From contig JAHLLB010000012.1 of the NCBI GenBank assembly GCA_020444425.1, forward strand, positions 46,196-110,195: a DNA stretch of 64,000 nt, written 5' to 3'. Of the stretch, positions 1-8,281 are shown in pieces. Numbering within the stretch: the first letter of the stretch is position 1; each line of letters opens with the position of its first letter. The position numbers were made by a program, and so were the translations under genes. The stretch is from a bacterium (lineage in GTDB: Bacteria > Electryoneota > Electryoneia > Electryoneales > Electryoneaceae). Below the pieces are notes generated by a model. That model did not search any database and had not been told where the DNA came from. It saw nothing but the letters and a program-made list of their open reading frames with translations.

Positions 1-1
1 C

Positions 2-868
2 ACCATCTGGGAGATCCTCGAAGGAGACCCCGCAGCCGGGAGTGATGAAGGGTTCAGTGACGTCGCTGTCTTGCGTGATGGTTCGCTGATGGTTGCCGGT
101 GATGGCGATTTTGGCGCGACAGTCTACCCGCCTTTCCTGGCGCGATACGGAACTGAAGAGCTCGCGTTGGTTGATGTTGCGGTTGTCGGTGGGTCCTTTG
201 GGCAATTTATCGATCCGGAAGGAGGGGATCTTGTTTACGATGTGACGATCACCAACACGTTACCGGTGGCGCAGGTCGTGCAGGGCTGGGCCGAGGCGAT
301 TCTACCCAATGGGACTTCGTATGGACTGGTGATGGTTTCGCTCAATTTGGTTCCCGGCAACACAAACTTCTATAACGATCTGGTCCAGAGTATTCCCGGC
401 ATGGCCCCGGCGGGATATTACATGTTCCGCGTGAACCTTGGGCTGCACCCATTTGTCTACACCAGCGATTCATTCTGGTTCCGGAAGGATGCGGTTGCGG
501 TGGATACAAACCAGACGCCCCGTTCCAACTGGGCGCAATCGGATTGGGTGGAGCAGGCAGCGGTGAGTGCAAATCTGACGGATATCGAGGCGACGCAACC
601 GGGTCAATTCTCCCTGTCTCAGGTGTATCCGAATCCGTTCAATTCAACCGTTCACGTCAGCCTGCAGGTTCCTCGGCAGGGAGATGTGACGGTGGATATC
701 GTAAACGTTCAAGGCCGGGTGGTTGGCCAGCTTCATCACGGTCCACTGGCGGCCGGACATCACGAATTCAGCTGGACGGCGGACGCGTTGGCAAGTGGTG
801 TGTATTTCCTGCGGGCGACGGTTGCGGGTCAGGAACAGCAACTACGGAAGGTGGCGTTGGTCCGTTAA
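2..868 (+). CDS. C-terminal part of a secreted surface protein with a T9SS-like sorting domain (5' end outside window)
   Basis: The frame is open from base 2, so the gene starts upstream of the window; a TTG at 71 is internal. The first visible part (DVAVLRDGSLMVAGDGDFG) resembles the repeat of beta-propeller-like surface proteins such as the one at 49829-51412. The last ~75 residues form the C-terminal sorting domain typical of FCB-group secreted proteins: YPNPFNSTVHVSL near the start, an LASGVYFLRA core and a RKVALVR end. By family knowledge such domains direct export through a type IX-like system and are removed or anchored at the surface. Function of the passenger part is unknown. A G+C-rich hairpin lies ~70 bp downstream. 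Confidence 0.8.
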   Translation, partial: TIWEILEGDPAAGSDEGFSDVAVLRDGSLMVAGDGDFGATVYPPFLARYGTEELALVDVAVVGGSFGQFIDPEGGDLVYDVTITNTLPVAQVVQGWAEAILPNGTSYGLVMVSLNLVPGNTNFYNDLVQSIPGMAPAGYYMFRVNLGLHPFVYTSDSFWFRKDAVAVDTNQTPRSNWAQSDWVEQAAVSANLTDIEATQPGQFSLSQVYPNPFNSTVHVSLQVPRQGDVTVDIVNVQGRVVGQLHHGPLAAGHHEFSWTADALASGVYFLRATVAGQEQQLRKVALVR

Positions 869-940
869 AGGCGGTAGCCGGTGATCGGTATTCGGTAGCC
901 GGTACAAGCAGACGGGAACGCTACCATGTCTGTACACAGC

Positions 941-969
941 GGGGACAGGTGATGAATTTACTTGTCCCC
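941..969 (+). terminator. Hairpin downstream of the surface-protein gene
   Basis: GGGGACAGGT at 941-950 pairs with ACTTGTCCCC at 960-969 (10 bp with one G-U pair, 9-base loop). No run of T follows, so it is only a possible terminator; it may instead be one of the dispersed hairpins in this genome. Confidence 0.35.
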
Positions 970-1030
970 GTAATTTGGTTGACCTGGGTTCATGTACTGA
1001 GCTGCCAGGATGACGGCGGACGGAAACGAG

Positions 1031-1192
1031 TTACTTCTTGTACGGCGCGATCAGGACGAACAACAGCGCGAACGGTCCAAACAGCAGCGCGAGGAACGCC
1101 CACAGGCAGCCGCCGCCCGACTTCTTGTTGCCGACGAAGAATGCGATGATCGCGAAGACAATCCAAAGCGGTCCAAAGACGAAGAGTTCCAC
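1031..1192 (-). CDS. Small membrane protein, 53 aa
   Basis: Reading leftward from a GTG at 1192 gives 53 residues ending at TAA (1031-1033). A GGGGG lies about 9 bases before the start and could serve as ribosome-binding site. The sequence has two hydrophobic segments (LFVFGPLWIVFAIIAFFVG, about residues 3-21, and LWAFLALLFGPFALLFVLIA, about 30-49) joined by a short basic, glycine-rich turn with one Cys, and ends in YKK: a two-helix inner-membrane hairpin. It starts 35 bp after the stop of the GNAT fusion gene, so it is probably the last gene of the kdsD operon. It has no recognisable family and its function is unknown. Confidence 0.55.
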   Translation of the reverse strand: MELFVFGPLWIVFAIIAFFVGNKKSGGGCLWAFLALLFGPFALLFVLIAPYKK

Positions 1193-1227
1193 TGTGCAAC
1201 CCCCGAGCTGAGACGGTCTGTCAACGT

Positions 1228-2421
1228 TCAGACAAAGAACAGTGCGAGCGTGGTGGCTGCAAATACTCCCCAGGCCAATCGGTTCCAGGCCCAGATGCGG
1301 CAGCCGTTGTAGGCGACAAACGGGAAAAATGCGAACACGATATCAAACAAGGCAACGGTTTTACCGAGAAAAGCCGTCATGGCAAGGATGCTCGCCGGCA
1401 ACCCGGACGAGAGGGGCTTCAGGTATTCGGCCGCTCCTGTCAGCATCAGTATAGCCACCGCACCCGCAGCGGCTACCGGTCCCAGTGTGCGTGCCGGGTT
1501 CGAGCCGGGCCTGGCTTCGTCGGCGGGATAGAGGTTGCCGGGAACCGGAAACACTCCGCCAAACAGCAGTGCGATCGCTATGCTGAGGTTGTAGCCCGAT
1601 TCCCAGGCGCGGAACCGGACAGGCAGCCGGAGCCGCGCCGCCACGGCTCGCATGGCGAGTTCGCGAGTGCCGTACAGGAGCAAGAGTGTTGCTGCAGCCA
1701 CGACGACCGCCTCCCATCCCGGCAGTTCGGATGGGTTCCAGCGCCAGAACGTGGCCAACAGCAGAACGACGCTGGCCAGCAGGTTGCCGAACCACGCCGC
1801 GGCCTGGGAAGGTTCACTGCTGTGCCGTTCGGGCAATGGTTCGCCGTCCGCGCGACGTACCCAGAGGAAGTGGCCGACGTCCGGAATGTGCACGGTTCCG
1901 AACCAGACGCGCAGCAGGCCGATCACTCCATAGCGGCGCAATTGGCGGGTGAAGCTCATGCGCACGAAGCCTTCGGATTGCAGCAGCCTGTAGGATGCCG
2001 GATTCAGCCCCTCGATGCACCCAAACAGGTCCTCCGCCCCCTCCGCGGTGAGGTCGTGGACAGCGCGTTCGTAGAGCGCGCGCCCCAAGCCTTGTCCTCG
2101 TGCGGCGGGGTCCACGGCCGCCCAGGAAAGGATGCCGGCGCGCCGATTTTTCGACATGGGAAAGGTCTTGCCGGTCAGCACGCCGCACACGGAGTCAACG
2201 TCGACGTTCGATGACTCAGCCGAGCCAGGCTCAGGTCCGGCCGGATCGAGCACGGGTTCGCCCGGTACAGCCGCCCAGACCCGTTTCGCGGTGTAGACAA
2301 ACAGGGATAGGGCGAACGGGACAAACCGCTTCATCCGTTTCATGACTGCTTTCTGCAGGGATGGAGCGGTGATTTCAACGATGGTGAAGGATGCCGCATT
2401 GGATGGTTGCAGGTCGGACAT
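1228..2421 (-). CDS. GNAT acetyltransferase domain fused to a degenerate M50-like membrane domain
   Basis: 397 aa. Residues ~60-185 look like a GNAT N-acetyltransferase: a VDPAARGQGLGRALYERA segment (acetyl-CoA motif A, ~103-120) followed by NPASYRLLQSEGF (~140-152). Residues ~210-397 are a multi-helix membrane domain. Its layout recalls site-2 proteases (M50): the place of HExxH reads RELAM (253-257), it is followed by a GGVFPVPG loop (~288-295) and GP (~314-315), and the place of the usual LDG motif reads YNG in FVAYNGCRIWAWNRLAWG (~368-385). Both metal-binding motifs are therefore lost, suggesting a non-catalytic relative. The start is 15 bp from the kdsD stop, so the genes are probably co-transcribed. 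The M50 resemblance is my pattern match, not a proven homology. Confidence 0.75.
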   Translation of the reverse strand: MSDLQPSNAASFTIVEITAPSLQKAVMKRMKRFVPFALSLFVYTAKRVWAAVPGEPVLDPAGPEPGSAESSNVDVDSVCGVLTGKTFPMSKNRRAGILSWAAVDPAARGQGLGRALYERAVHDLTAEGAEDLFGCIEGLNPASYRLLQSEGFVRMSFTRQLRRYGVIGLLRVWFGTVHIPDVGHFLWVRRADGEPLPERHSSEPSQAAAWFGNLLASVVLLLATFWRWNPSELPGWEAVVVAAATLLLLYGTRELAMRAVAARLRLPVRFRAWESGYNLSIAIALLFGGVFPVPGNLYPADEARPGSNPARTLGPVAAAGAVAILMLTGAAEYLKPLSSGLPASILAMTAFLGKTVALFDIVFAFFPFVAYNGCRIWAWNRLAWGVFAATTLALFFV

Positions 2422-2436
2422 GGTCGGGCCTGGTTG

Positions 2437-3450
2437 TTATCGGCTGGGGCGTAAACCAGCTCGCACGAGGTCGTGCAGACGCAGCATGCCGACGCACTTG
2501 TTGTCCCGATCGATCACGGGCAGCACGGTAATCTGGCGCGGCCGGTTTTCCATCAGCAGCAGCGCGTCAATCGCTTTCTCATCGGCGTAGACGCAGGTCG
2601 GGTTAACGCTCATCACCTGTTCGGCGGTGGCGTCCGGGAAGTTACGTCCCAGCTTTTCGAGGCCGCGACGCACGTCACCGTCGGTGATGATGCCGAGCAC
2701 GTGCTGTTTGTCGTCGATCACGGTCACGCCGCCGAGGGCGGTGCGGGTCAGTTGCGGTAGTACGTCCATCATCGGGGTGTCCGGATCGCAGGTCGGGTTG
2801 TCTTCCGCGCCGTGCATCAGGTCGGAAACGTCCAGCAGCAACTGTTTGCCGAGGCTGCCGCCGGGGTGATTCTTGGCGAAATCTTCTTCGGTGAAGCCGC
2901 GCAGTTGCATCAGGACGGCGTTGATCGCGTCGCCCATCAGCATCGTGACGGTGGTCGAGCTGGTCGGGGCGAGGCCGATCGGGCAGGCTTCGCGTTCGAC
3001 GCCGATATCGAGCCAGATGTCCGCCTGGCGTGCGATCCGGGACGCTTCCTCGCCGACCATCGCGATGATGGTGGCGTTCTTGCGGCGCAGGGCGGGGATC
3101 AGTTCGCGGACTTCTTCCGTTTCGCCGGACTTGGAGATGAGGAAGACGACGTCGCCGTCGGTGACCATGCCGAGGTCGCCGTGCGCGGCGTCGCTCGGGT
3201 GCAGGAACAGGGCGACGATGCCGGTGGACCGCAGGGTGGCGGCGATCTTTTGCGCGATCAGGCCGGACTTGCCCGCGCCGACGAGCACCACCTTGCCGTT
3301 GCTGTTCATGATGGCGTCCACGGTGTCGGCGAAACTCTGGCCGAGCCGTTTGCGGACCTTCTCCGCGGACGCAAGTTCGACGGAGAAGATTTCCTTACCG
3401 CGGGTGATGATGTTGTTGCTGGTCAACGGGGATTCCCTCACATCTGCCAT
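2437..3450 (-). CDS. kdsD: Arabinose-5-phosphate isomerase, KpsF/GutQ family
   Basis: 337 aa from the ATG at 3450. A GTG 63 bp upstream would add an uncharacteristic N-terminal tail, so I prefer the ATG, which gives the usual family length. It has an N-terminal SIS sugar-isomerase domain (GKVVLVGAGKSGLIAQKIA; ATLRSTG; LHPSDAAHGDLG; FLISKSGETEEV) followed by two CBS domains (~205-337). The enzyme interconverts D-ribulose-5-phosphate and D-arabinose-5-phosphate in the cytoplasm, the first step to Kdo and so to lipopolysaccharide; this fits an outer-membrane organism. It is the first gene of a three-gene leftward operon. Other Kdo genes are not in the window. Confidence 0.93.
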   Translation of the reverse strand: MADVRESPLTSNNIITRGKEIFSVELASAEKVRKRLGQSFADTVDAIMNSNGKVVLVGAGKSGLIAQKIAATLRSTGIVALFLHPSDAAHGDLGMVTDGDVVFLISKSGETEEVRELIPALRRKNATIIAMVGEEASRIARQADIWLDIGVEREACPIGLAPTSSTTVTMLMGDAINAVLMQLRGFTEEDFAKNHPGGSLGKQLLLDVSDLMHGAEDNPTCDPDTPMMDVLPQLTRTALGGVTVIDDKQHVLGIITDGDVRRGLEKLGRNFPDATAEQVMSVNPTCVYADEKAIDALLLMENRPRQITVLPVIDRDNKCVGMLRLHDLVRAGLRPSR

Positions 3451-3595
3451 GTCGGGGAAAGCATACGCACAGAGCCGCGCCCGCGCAACAGGGTGGGTTC
3501 CAGCAAGGTTCACAATCGTAACTTGTACCCAGACGGATTTGGTACAGCTGCCAAGCTATACACACATCTACTATAAACGCCAACGGAGGATTCGC

Positions 3596-4537
3596 ATGCC
3601 GAAAAAGAGCATATTTCTTGCGTGTCTAGCGTTTCTGGCAACAGCTTGCCTGTCGCAGTCGATTTGGAACAGCTATGGTTGCTACACTTCTGAGTGTCTA
3701 AATATTAATTACGAAAACATATTTACAAAATTGTCATCTCAAACACTAGATGAATATAGAGTACGCTTTAATAAGACACCTAATGTTATGATATGGAAGG
3801 ATGATGCAGTTCGTGATAAAATACAATTTATGCTATCTTATACGTACTGGAAAGATAGATTTGATTATCCCGAGCCGAGTTGGAATGATTCTACACTGAC
3901 ATGGGGAGAGTTGAGACAGCATTTTGTACTGCGCCTCAGCCAAGTTGGTGAGCAGGATACGACCACCTTGCCTATTGCCTGGGGCGATCCAGATGTCGTA
4001 GTCAGTAATAACTCTGATGAAAGCGCTGGGTGGGCTGGCGTGTTTGATCTCGAAGTCACTGAACTCCCTATTCAGGATTTCGGCACGGCGTGGAGTCTGT
4101 GGATCGCGCCAATCGGACCAGCTCCTGATCCATGCAGAAGTTCTGGGTCTTATGAAAACCAAGTTGATCTTGTTGACACGGTTACTTTCGTGTACACATC
4201 AATAACGACTCCGACTGACAGTCTGCTGTGGTCACTTAGCGATTGGGAAGGCAGGGGATCAATAGCACTCGCTCATCAGTTGTTTAAGCTTTTCCCGAAT
4301 AACACCTCTCTTATGAGAACGTTACTTCCGTACTACTACGAAAATGCTAACTGTGATTCAGTTAGCCGTATTGGAACACATTACATAGATGTCATGCGAA
4401 ATAATCTAGATCCATTTCGCATATCCTATTCATATCCAGGTCCATCGCCGACTATATCAGAGGTTGAAAGAATGATACAATATCTTTGTGTAGATGGAGT
4501 GGTGAAACCATGGCGAGATCCCAGCAGAGGATTCTAG
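3596..4537 (+). CDS. Exported protein of unknown function, A+T-rich
   Basis: 313 aa. The ATG at 3596 follows GGAGGA (3585-3590) at good spacing. The N-terminus (KKSIFLACLAFLATACLSQS) is a signal peptide; the ATAC-L context could be a lipobox, which would make it a lipoprotein. The rest has no recognised domain, contains scattered Cys and many aromatic residues, and lacks a type IX-like C-terminal domain. Codon use and base composition are clearly more A+T-rich than in kdsD and ptsHI on either side, like the genes at 38-40 kb, which suggests acquisition from elsewhere. It is transcribed divergently from kdsD. I cannot assign a function. Confidence 0.75.
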   Translation: MPKKSIFLACLAFLATACLSQSIWNSYGCYTSECLNINYENIFTKLSSQTLDEYRVRFNKTPNVMIWKDDAVRDKIQFMLSYTYWKDRFDYPEPSWNDSTLTWGELRQHFVLRLSQVGEQDTTTLPIAWGDPDVVVSNNSDESAGWAGVFDLEVTELPIQDFGTAWSLWIAPIGPAPDPCRSSGSYENQVDLVDTVTFVYTSITTPTDSLLWSLSDWEGRGSIALAHQLFKLFPNNTSLMRTLLPYYYENANCDSVSRIGTHYIDVMRNNLDPFRISYSYPGPSPTISEVERMIQYLCVDGVVKPWRDPSRGF

Positions 4538-4774
4538 CAAGACTGCCTGGAGATCTAATCTAATGCGATCGCCATTCGCCTATCCCCCTCTCCTCACCGG
4601 AGTGCGGCTTGCCGAGGGTGTGGTTTCATGCCTATGCTCCCGTGCTCACCGGTCCGCGTTTCACGGGGCCGGCCCGCGTGTCGTAACCCAAAACTCATGG
4701 AAAGTGCCCGGCACCTGTTGGATCGGTCGGGAGCTGCTGGCGTGGTCCGGCAACTGCAGGGGATGTTTGCGTCG

Positions 4775-5044
4775 ATGAAGAGCAAGACTGTCATCTTGCG
4801 AAACAAGTTGGGGTTGCATTTGCGTCCGGCGAGCCGGATCGTGAAGATCTCCGGCAAATACCGCTCGACCAAGGTTGAGTTGGCGCGGGATGGTGAGTCG
4901 GTGAACGCAAAGAGCATTCTCGGGATCATGACGTTGGTTGCGGAGAGTGGCGCGGAGGTGGAAATTCAGTGTGACGGTCCGGACGAGGAAGCGTGTCTGG
5001 ACGAGTTGGTGGATCTGGTCAACAACAAGTTTTACGAAGAATAG
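4775..5044 (+). CDS. ptsH: Phosphocarrier protein HPr
   Basis: 89 aa. LGLHLRPASRIV places the phosphorylated His at residue 15, and NAKSILGIMTL carries the regulatory Ser at residue 47 (equivalent of Ser46). HPr takes phosphate from enzyme I in the cytoplasm and passes it to PTS partners or regulators. I chose the ATG at 4775 because it gives the standard HPr N-terminus, with AGGGG about 12 bases before it; an in-frame ATG at 4763 would add four residues. It lies 107 bp upstream of ptsI. No sugar-specific EII gene and no HPr kinase are visible here, so the role may be regulatory. Confidence 0.93.
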   Translation: MKSKTVILRNKLGLHLRPASRIVKISGKYRSTKVELARDGESVNAKSILGIMTLVAESGAEVEIQCDGPDEEACLDELVDLVNNKFYEE

Positions 5045-5151
5045 CGCGGCTGTCTCAGTGTGTCCCCCCGGGGTTCCGGTACCCCTGCCATTGCCCCGAT
5101 AGCCTCGTATATTGCAAGCCGGGCGCAACCTGAAGAAGCGATAACCCACCC

Positions 5152-6918
5152 ATGGATCAAGAGCGAGTCTGGTCGGGCCAGGCGGTGGCTCCGGGCATTG
5201 GCCTGGGACCGGCGTTTTTGCTCCGGCGTGAACGGAAAACGGTTCAGCGTAGCGAGATAGCGGATATCGAGCTTGAGCTGGCCCGGTTGGACAAGGCAAT
5301 CGAGCGTGCGCGTGCGATGCTCGAGTTGCACCGGAAGCGTGCGGCCCGCCGTTTCGGGGACGTTGTCGCCCGCATTTTCGACACTCACCTGATGATTCTC
5401 GAGGACGAACCGGCGTTCGATGAGATCCGCGAGTTGATCCGTACCGAAAGCGTATCTGCCCAGTTTGCCGCGTTCAAGATCCTCGACAATTACGCCCGTC
5501 ATTTCGAGAAGCAGGAAGACACGTATTTCCGGGATCGTGCCCAGGATGTGCGCGATGTCTGCCGCCGGTTGGTGGGGCAGTTGGACGGCGAGGACGATAC
5601 GGTATTGTCGGACATTCCGGACGAACCGTGCGTGCTGCTCGCAGCGGAGTTGAACCCGACGGACATTCTGCGTCTGCCGCAGGATCAGATCATCGCGGTG
5701 GCGACGGATGCCGGTGGCGCGACCAGCCACACGGCGATTCTGACGCGTACGCTGGGTGTGCCCAGCGTGGTCGGATTGCGGGATATTACCACCTCGGTGC
5801 AACGCGGGGATATCGTCGTTATCAATGGCAACTCCGGCAAGGTGGTGTTGCATCCGAACCCCGATCAGCTCGCCAGGTATGAACGCAAGCACCGTGAGTA
5901 CAAGGAGTTTGTAAAATCCCTTGAGGATATACGTGACCAACGCGCGGAAACGACAGACGGTCACTCCGTTTTGCTCAACAGCAACATCGAGATGCCGTCC
6001 GAAGCGGCGGCGGTGCTGCGGAATGGATCGGACGGGGTCGGCTTGTTCCGCACCGAATACCTGGTGCTGACACACGGCGGCCTGCCGGACGAGGAGATGC
6101 AGTACAACGCCTACCGCAACGTGATCATCGCGCTGGAAGGGCGTCCGATTACGTTCCGCACCTTCGATCTTGGCGGAGACAAGGCGTTCCCGGGCGCGGG
6201 TATTCCGGTGGAGAACAATCCGTTCCTCGGCTGGCGCGCGATCCGTGTCGGGCTCGATCGTCCGGAGATGATGAAGCCACAGCTCAGGGCGATTTTCCGC
6301 GCGGCGGTGCATGGTCCGGCGAAGCTGATGTTCCCGATGATCAGTACGCTGGAGGAGTTGTACCGGGCGAAGGAAGTGTTGCAGGATGTGCTCGCCGAAC
6401 TCGAGGCGGACGGAATCGAATACAGCCACGAGGTCCCGGTCGGGATGATGGTCGAAGTGCCGTCGTCTGCTCTGCTGGCGTCCCGTTTCGCGCCTCATGT
6501 GGACTTCTTCTCCATCGGCACGAACGATCTGGTACAGTTCACCATGGCGGTGGACCGTGGCAACGAACAGGTCGCGGGGTTGCATCAACCTTTCAATCCG
6601 GCGGTGCTGAACCTGATCAAGATGACGGTGGATGCCGGCCGGATGGCTCAGATTCCGGTGTCGATGTGTGGTGAGATGGCCGGACAACCACTGGGCACGT
6701 TGCTGTTGCTGGGCTTGGGGTTGGACGAGTTGTCGACCAGTCCATCGCTGGTGCCGGAGGTGAAAAAGCTGGTGATTTCGTCGACCCTGGCGGAAGCACG
6801 CAAGCTGGCGGAAGAATCCTTGCGGCTGGACACGGCACCACAGGTTCGCGCGCACCTGCTGGAGTACATGAAGTCCCGGTTCAAGAACCTTCCGATCTGG
6901 TTCGAACCGGGGACGTGA
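5152..6918 (+). CDS. ptsI: PTS enzyme I (phosphoenolpyruvate-protein phosphotransferase)
   Basis: 588 aa, close to the usual ~575. The N-terminal HPr-binding/phosphohistidine domain holds the active His193 in GGATSHTAI. The C-terminal PEP-binding TIM barrel shows GVGLFRTEYLV, TFRTFDLGGDK, FFSIGTNDLVQF and the catalytic-Cys motif SMCGEMAG. The enzyme autophosphorylates with PEP and passes phosphate to HPr (His15 of the preceding gene). Start ATG at 5152. The pair ptsH-ptsI sits immediately before the metK leader but is probably a separate transcription unit from metK-ahcY. Confidence 0.95.
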   Translation: MDQERVWSGQAVAPGIGLGPAFLLRRERKTVQRSEIADIELELARLDKAIERARAMLELHRKRAARRFGDVVARIFDTHLMILEDEPAFDEIRELIRTESVSAQFAAFKILDNYARHFEKQEDTYFRDRAQDVRDVCRRLVGQLDGEDDTVLSDIPDEPCVLLAAELNPTDILRLPQDQIIAVATDAGGATSHTAILTRTLGVPSVVGLRDITTSVQRGDIVVINGNSGKVVLHPNPDQLARYERKHREYKEFVKSLEDIRDQRAETTDGHSVLLNSNIEMPSEAAAVLRNGSDGVGLFRTEYLVLTHGGLPDEEMQYNAYRNVIIALEGRPITFRTFDLGGDKAFPGAGIPVENNPFLGWRAIRVGLDRPEMMKPQLRAIFRAAVHGPAKLMFPMISTLEELYRAKEVLQDVLAELEADGIEYSHEVPVGMMVEVPSSALLASRFAPHVDFFSIGTNDLVQFTMAVDRGNEQVAGLHQPFNPAVLNLIKMTVDAGRMAQIPVSMCGEMAGQPLGTLLLLGLGLDELSTSPSLVPEVKKLVISSTLAEARKLAEESLRLDTAPQVRAHLLEYMKSRFKNLPIWFEPGT

Positions 6919-6940
6919 TCTGACGGCTGATTCCGAAGTC

Positions 6941-7002
6941 GGTTGATCCGCGTCCGCAAGCGGACACGGGCACGTTGCATCAACCCGGGCACCCCTTCCG
7001 GG
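6941..7002 (+). promoter_or_regulatory. Structured 5' leader of metK-ahcY
   Basis: GGTTGAT (6941-6947) can pair with ATCAACC (6979-6985), enclosing a GTCCG-CAAG-CGGAC hairpin (6952-6965). A second hairpin, CCCGG (6984-6988) with CCGGG (6998-7002), shares two bases with the first helix, so the two folds partly exclude each other. Part of it (GATCCGCGTCCGCAAGCGGACACGGGCAC) matches the dispersed hairpin repeats at ~44.9 and ~63.7 kb, so it could simply be a repeat copy. I do not see SAM-I, SAM-II or SAH riboswitch hallmarks. A metK-ahcY leader (SAM-Chlorobi motif) is known in Chlorobi, but I cannot match the consensus. Confidence 0.35.
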
Positions 7003-7056
7003 ACATAAGTATTGTGAACGATTGATTCATCATCATCATACAGTGGAGGTTCATCC

Positions 7057-8202
7057 ATGGCAGGCTTTGTCTTCAGCAGTGAGTCGGTGACCGAGGGTCA
7101 TCCGGACAAAGTCGCGGACCAGATCAGCGATGCCATCCTCGATGCGATCCTCGCGGAGGATCCGTTCGGGCGTGTGGCGGCGGAAACGTTCGTGAACACC
7201 GGCCTTTGCATGGTCGGCGGTGAGATTACCACCGAAACGTATGTCGACATCCCGACAATTGTGCGTGACGTGATCCGGGACATCGGGTACGTCCATTCCG
7301 ACATCGGCTTTGACGCCGATACGTGCAGCGTGTTGACATCCATCGACCAGCAGGCGACCGATATCGCGTTGGGCGTGGACCGTGCCGGCGCAGGCGACCA
7401 GGGGATGATGTTCGGCTTCGCGTGCAAGGAAACAAAAGAGCTGATGCCGATGCCGATTTCGCTGGCGCATAAGCTGACGAAAAAGCTGGCTGAGGTACGC
7501 AAAGCGGGCGAGCTGGAGTGGTTGCGTCCGGACGGCAAGGCGCAGGTGTCGATCCGATATGAGGATGACAAGCCGGTCGAGATCACGACGGTTGTCCTGT
7601 CCACGCAGCACTCGCCGAATGTCAGCCTCAGCGACGTGCAGGACGGAGTCTGGGAGAAGGTGATCAAGCCGATTCTGCCCAAGGACATGTACGACGAGAA
7701 GAAGCTGATCAAGCACATCAACCCGACGGGCCGTTTCGTGCAGGGTGGTCCGAAGGCGGACGCCGGCCTGACCGGGCGCAAGATCATCGTCGATACGTAC
7801 GGTGGTTACGCCCCGCATGGTGGCGGCGCGTTCAGCGGCAAGGATCCGACAAAGGTCGACCGTTCCGGCGCGTACATTTCGCGCTATGCGGCGAAGAACG
7901 TGGTCGCGGCAGGCCTGGCGGAACGTTGCATGATCCAGGTTGCATACGCCATCGGTGTCCGCGAACCGGTCAGTTTGTACGTCAACACGTACGGCACGGG
8001 CAAGCTTGACGACGAGAAGATCTCAGCACTGTTGCGGGAAACCATCGACTGGACCCCGGCGGGCGCGATCGACGTGCTGAATCTGCGGCGTCCGATTTAT
8101 CGTCGCACGGCGACCTATGGGCACTATGGCCGCGAGGAGGAAGGATTCCCTTGGGAGGACACCAGCGTGCTTGCGCCGGTGCTCAAGAAAGCCGTAAAGT
8201 AG
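7057..8202 (+). CDS. metK: S-adenosylmethionine synthetase
   Basis: 381 aa, typical length. Motifs: [20 protein letters not shown] at the N-terminus (ATP/methionine site), [12 protein letters not shown], and [21 protein letters not shown] with its P-loop-like phosphate site towards the C-terminal third. It makes S-adenosylmethionine from methionine and ATP in the cytoplasm. Start ATG at 7057 with TGGAGGT eight bases upstream. It is followed 79 bp later by ahcY, whose product clears the S-adenosylhomocysteine left after methyl transfer, so the two genes form a methyl-cycle operon. A short CTGTTG/CAACAG hairpin (8220-8238) lies between them. Confidence 0.96.
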   Translation: MAGFVFSSESVTEGHPDKVADQISDAILDAILAEDPFGRVAAETFVNTGLCMVGGEITTETYVDIPTIVRDVIRDIGYVHSDIGFDADTCSVLTSIDQQATDIALGVDRAGAGDQGMMFGFACKETKELMPMPISLAHKLTKKLAEVRKAGELEWLRPDGKAQVSIRYEDDKPVEITTVVLSTQHSPNVSLSDVQDGVWEKVIKPILPKDMYDEKKLIKHINPTGRFVQGGPKADAGLTGRKIIVDTYGGYAPHGGGAFSGKDPTKVDRSGAYISRYAAKNVVAAGLAERCMIQVAYAIGVREPVSLYVNTYGTGKLDDEKISALLRETIDWTPAGAIDVLNLRRPIYRRTATYGHYGREEEGFPWEDTSVLAPVLKKAVK

Positions 8203-8281
8203 CATCGAAAGCATAATTACTGTTGTCTACGGCAACAGTTCTTGGTATTTTTGGCAGTGATACGTACAAGGAAACTAATTC

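Noticed and set aside
990..1312. Overlapping open frames on both strands around the 53-aa gene
   Set aside because: They are Arg-rich, lack start signals and overlap a much more protein-like hydrophobic frame.
4538..4774. N-terminal extension of HPr
   Set aside because: The frame is open upstream, but the extension is not HPr-like and the start at 4775 gives the standard 89-aa protein.
5032..6855. Long open frame (607 codons) on the minus strand
   Set aside because: It lies exactly antisense to ptsI, is rich in His/Arg/Gln as expected from a reversed G+C-rich gene, and has no domain.
6919..7056. Known SAM or SAH riboswitch upstream of metK
   Set aside because: I could not find the conserved cores of SAM-I, SAM-II or SAH classes, so only a generic structured leader is reported.
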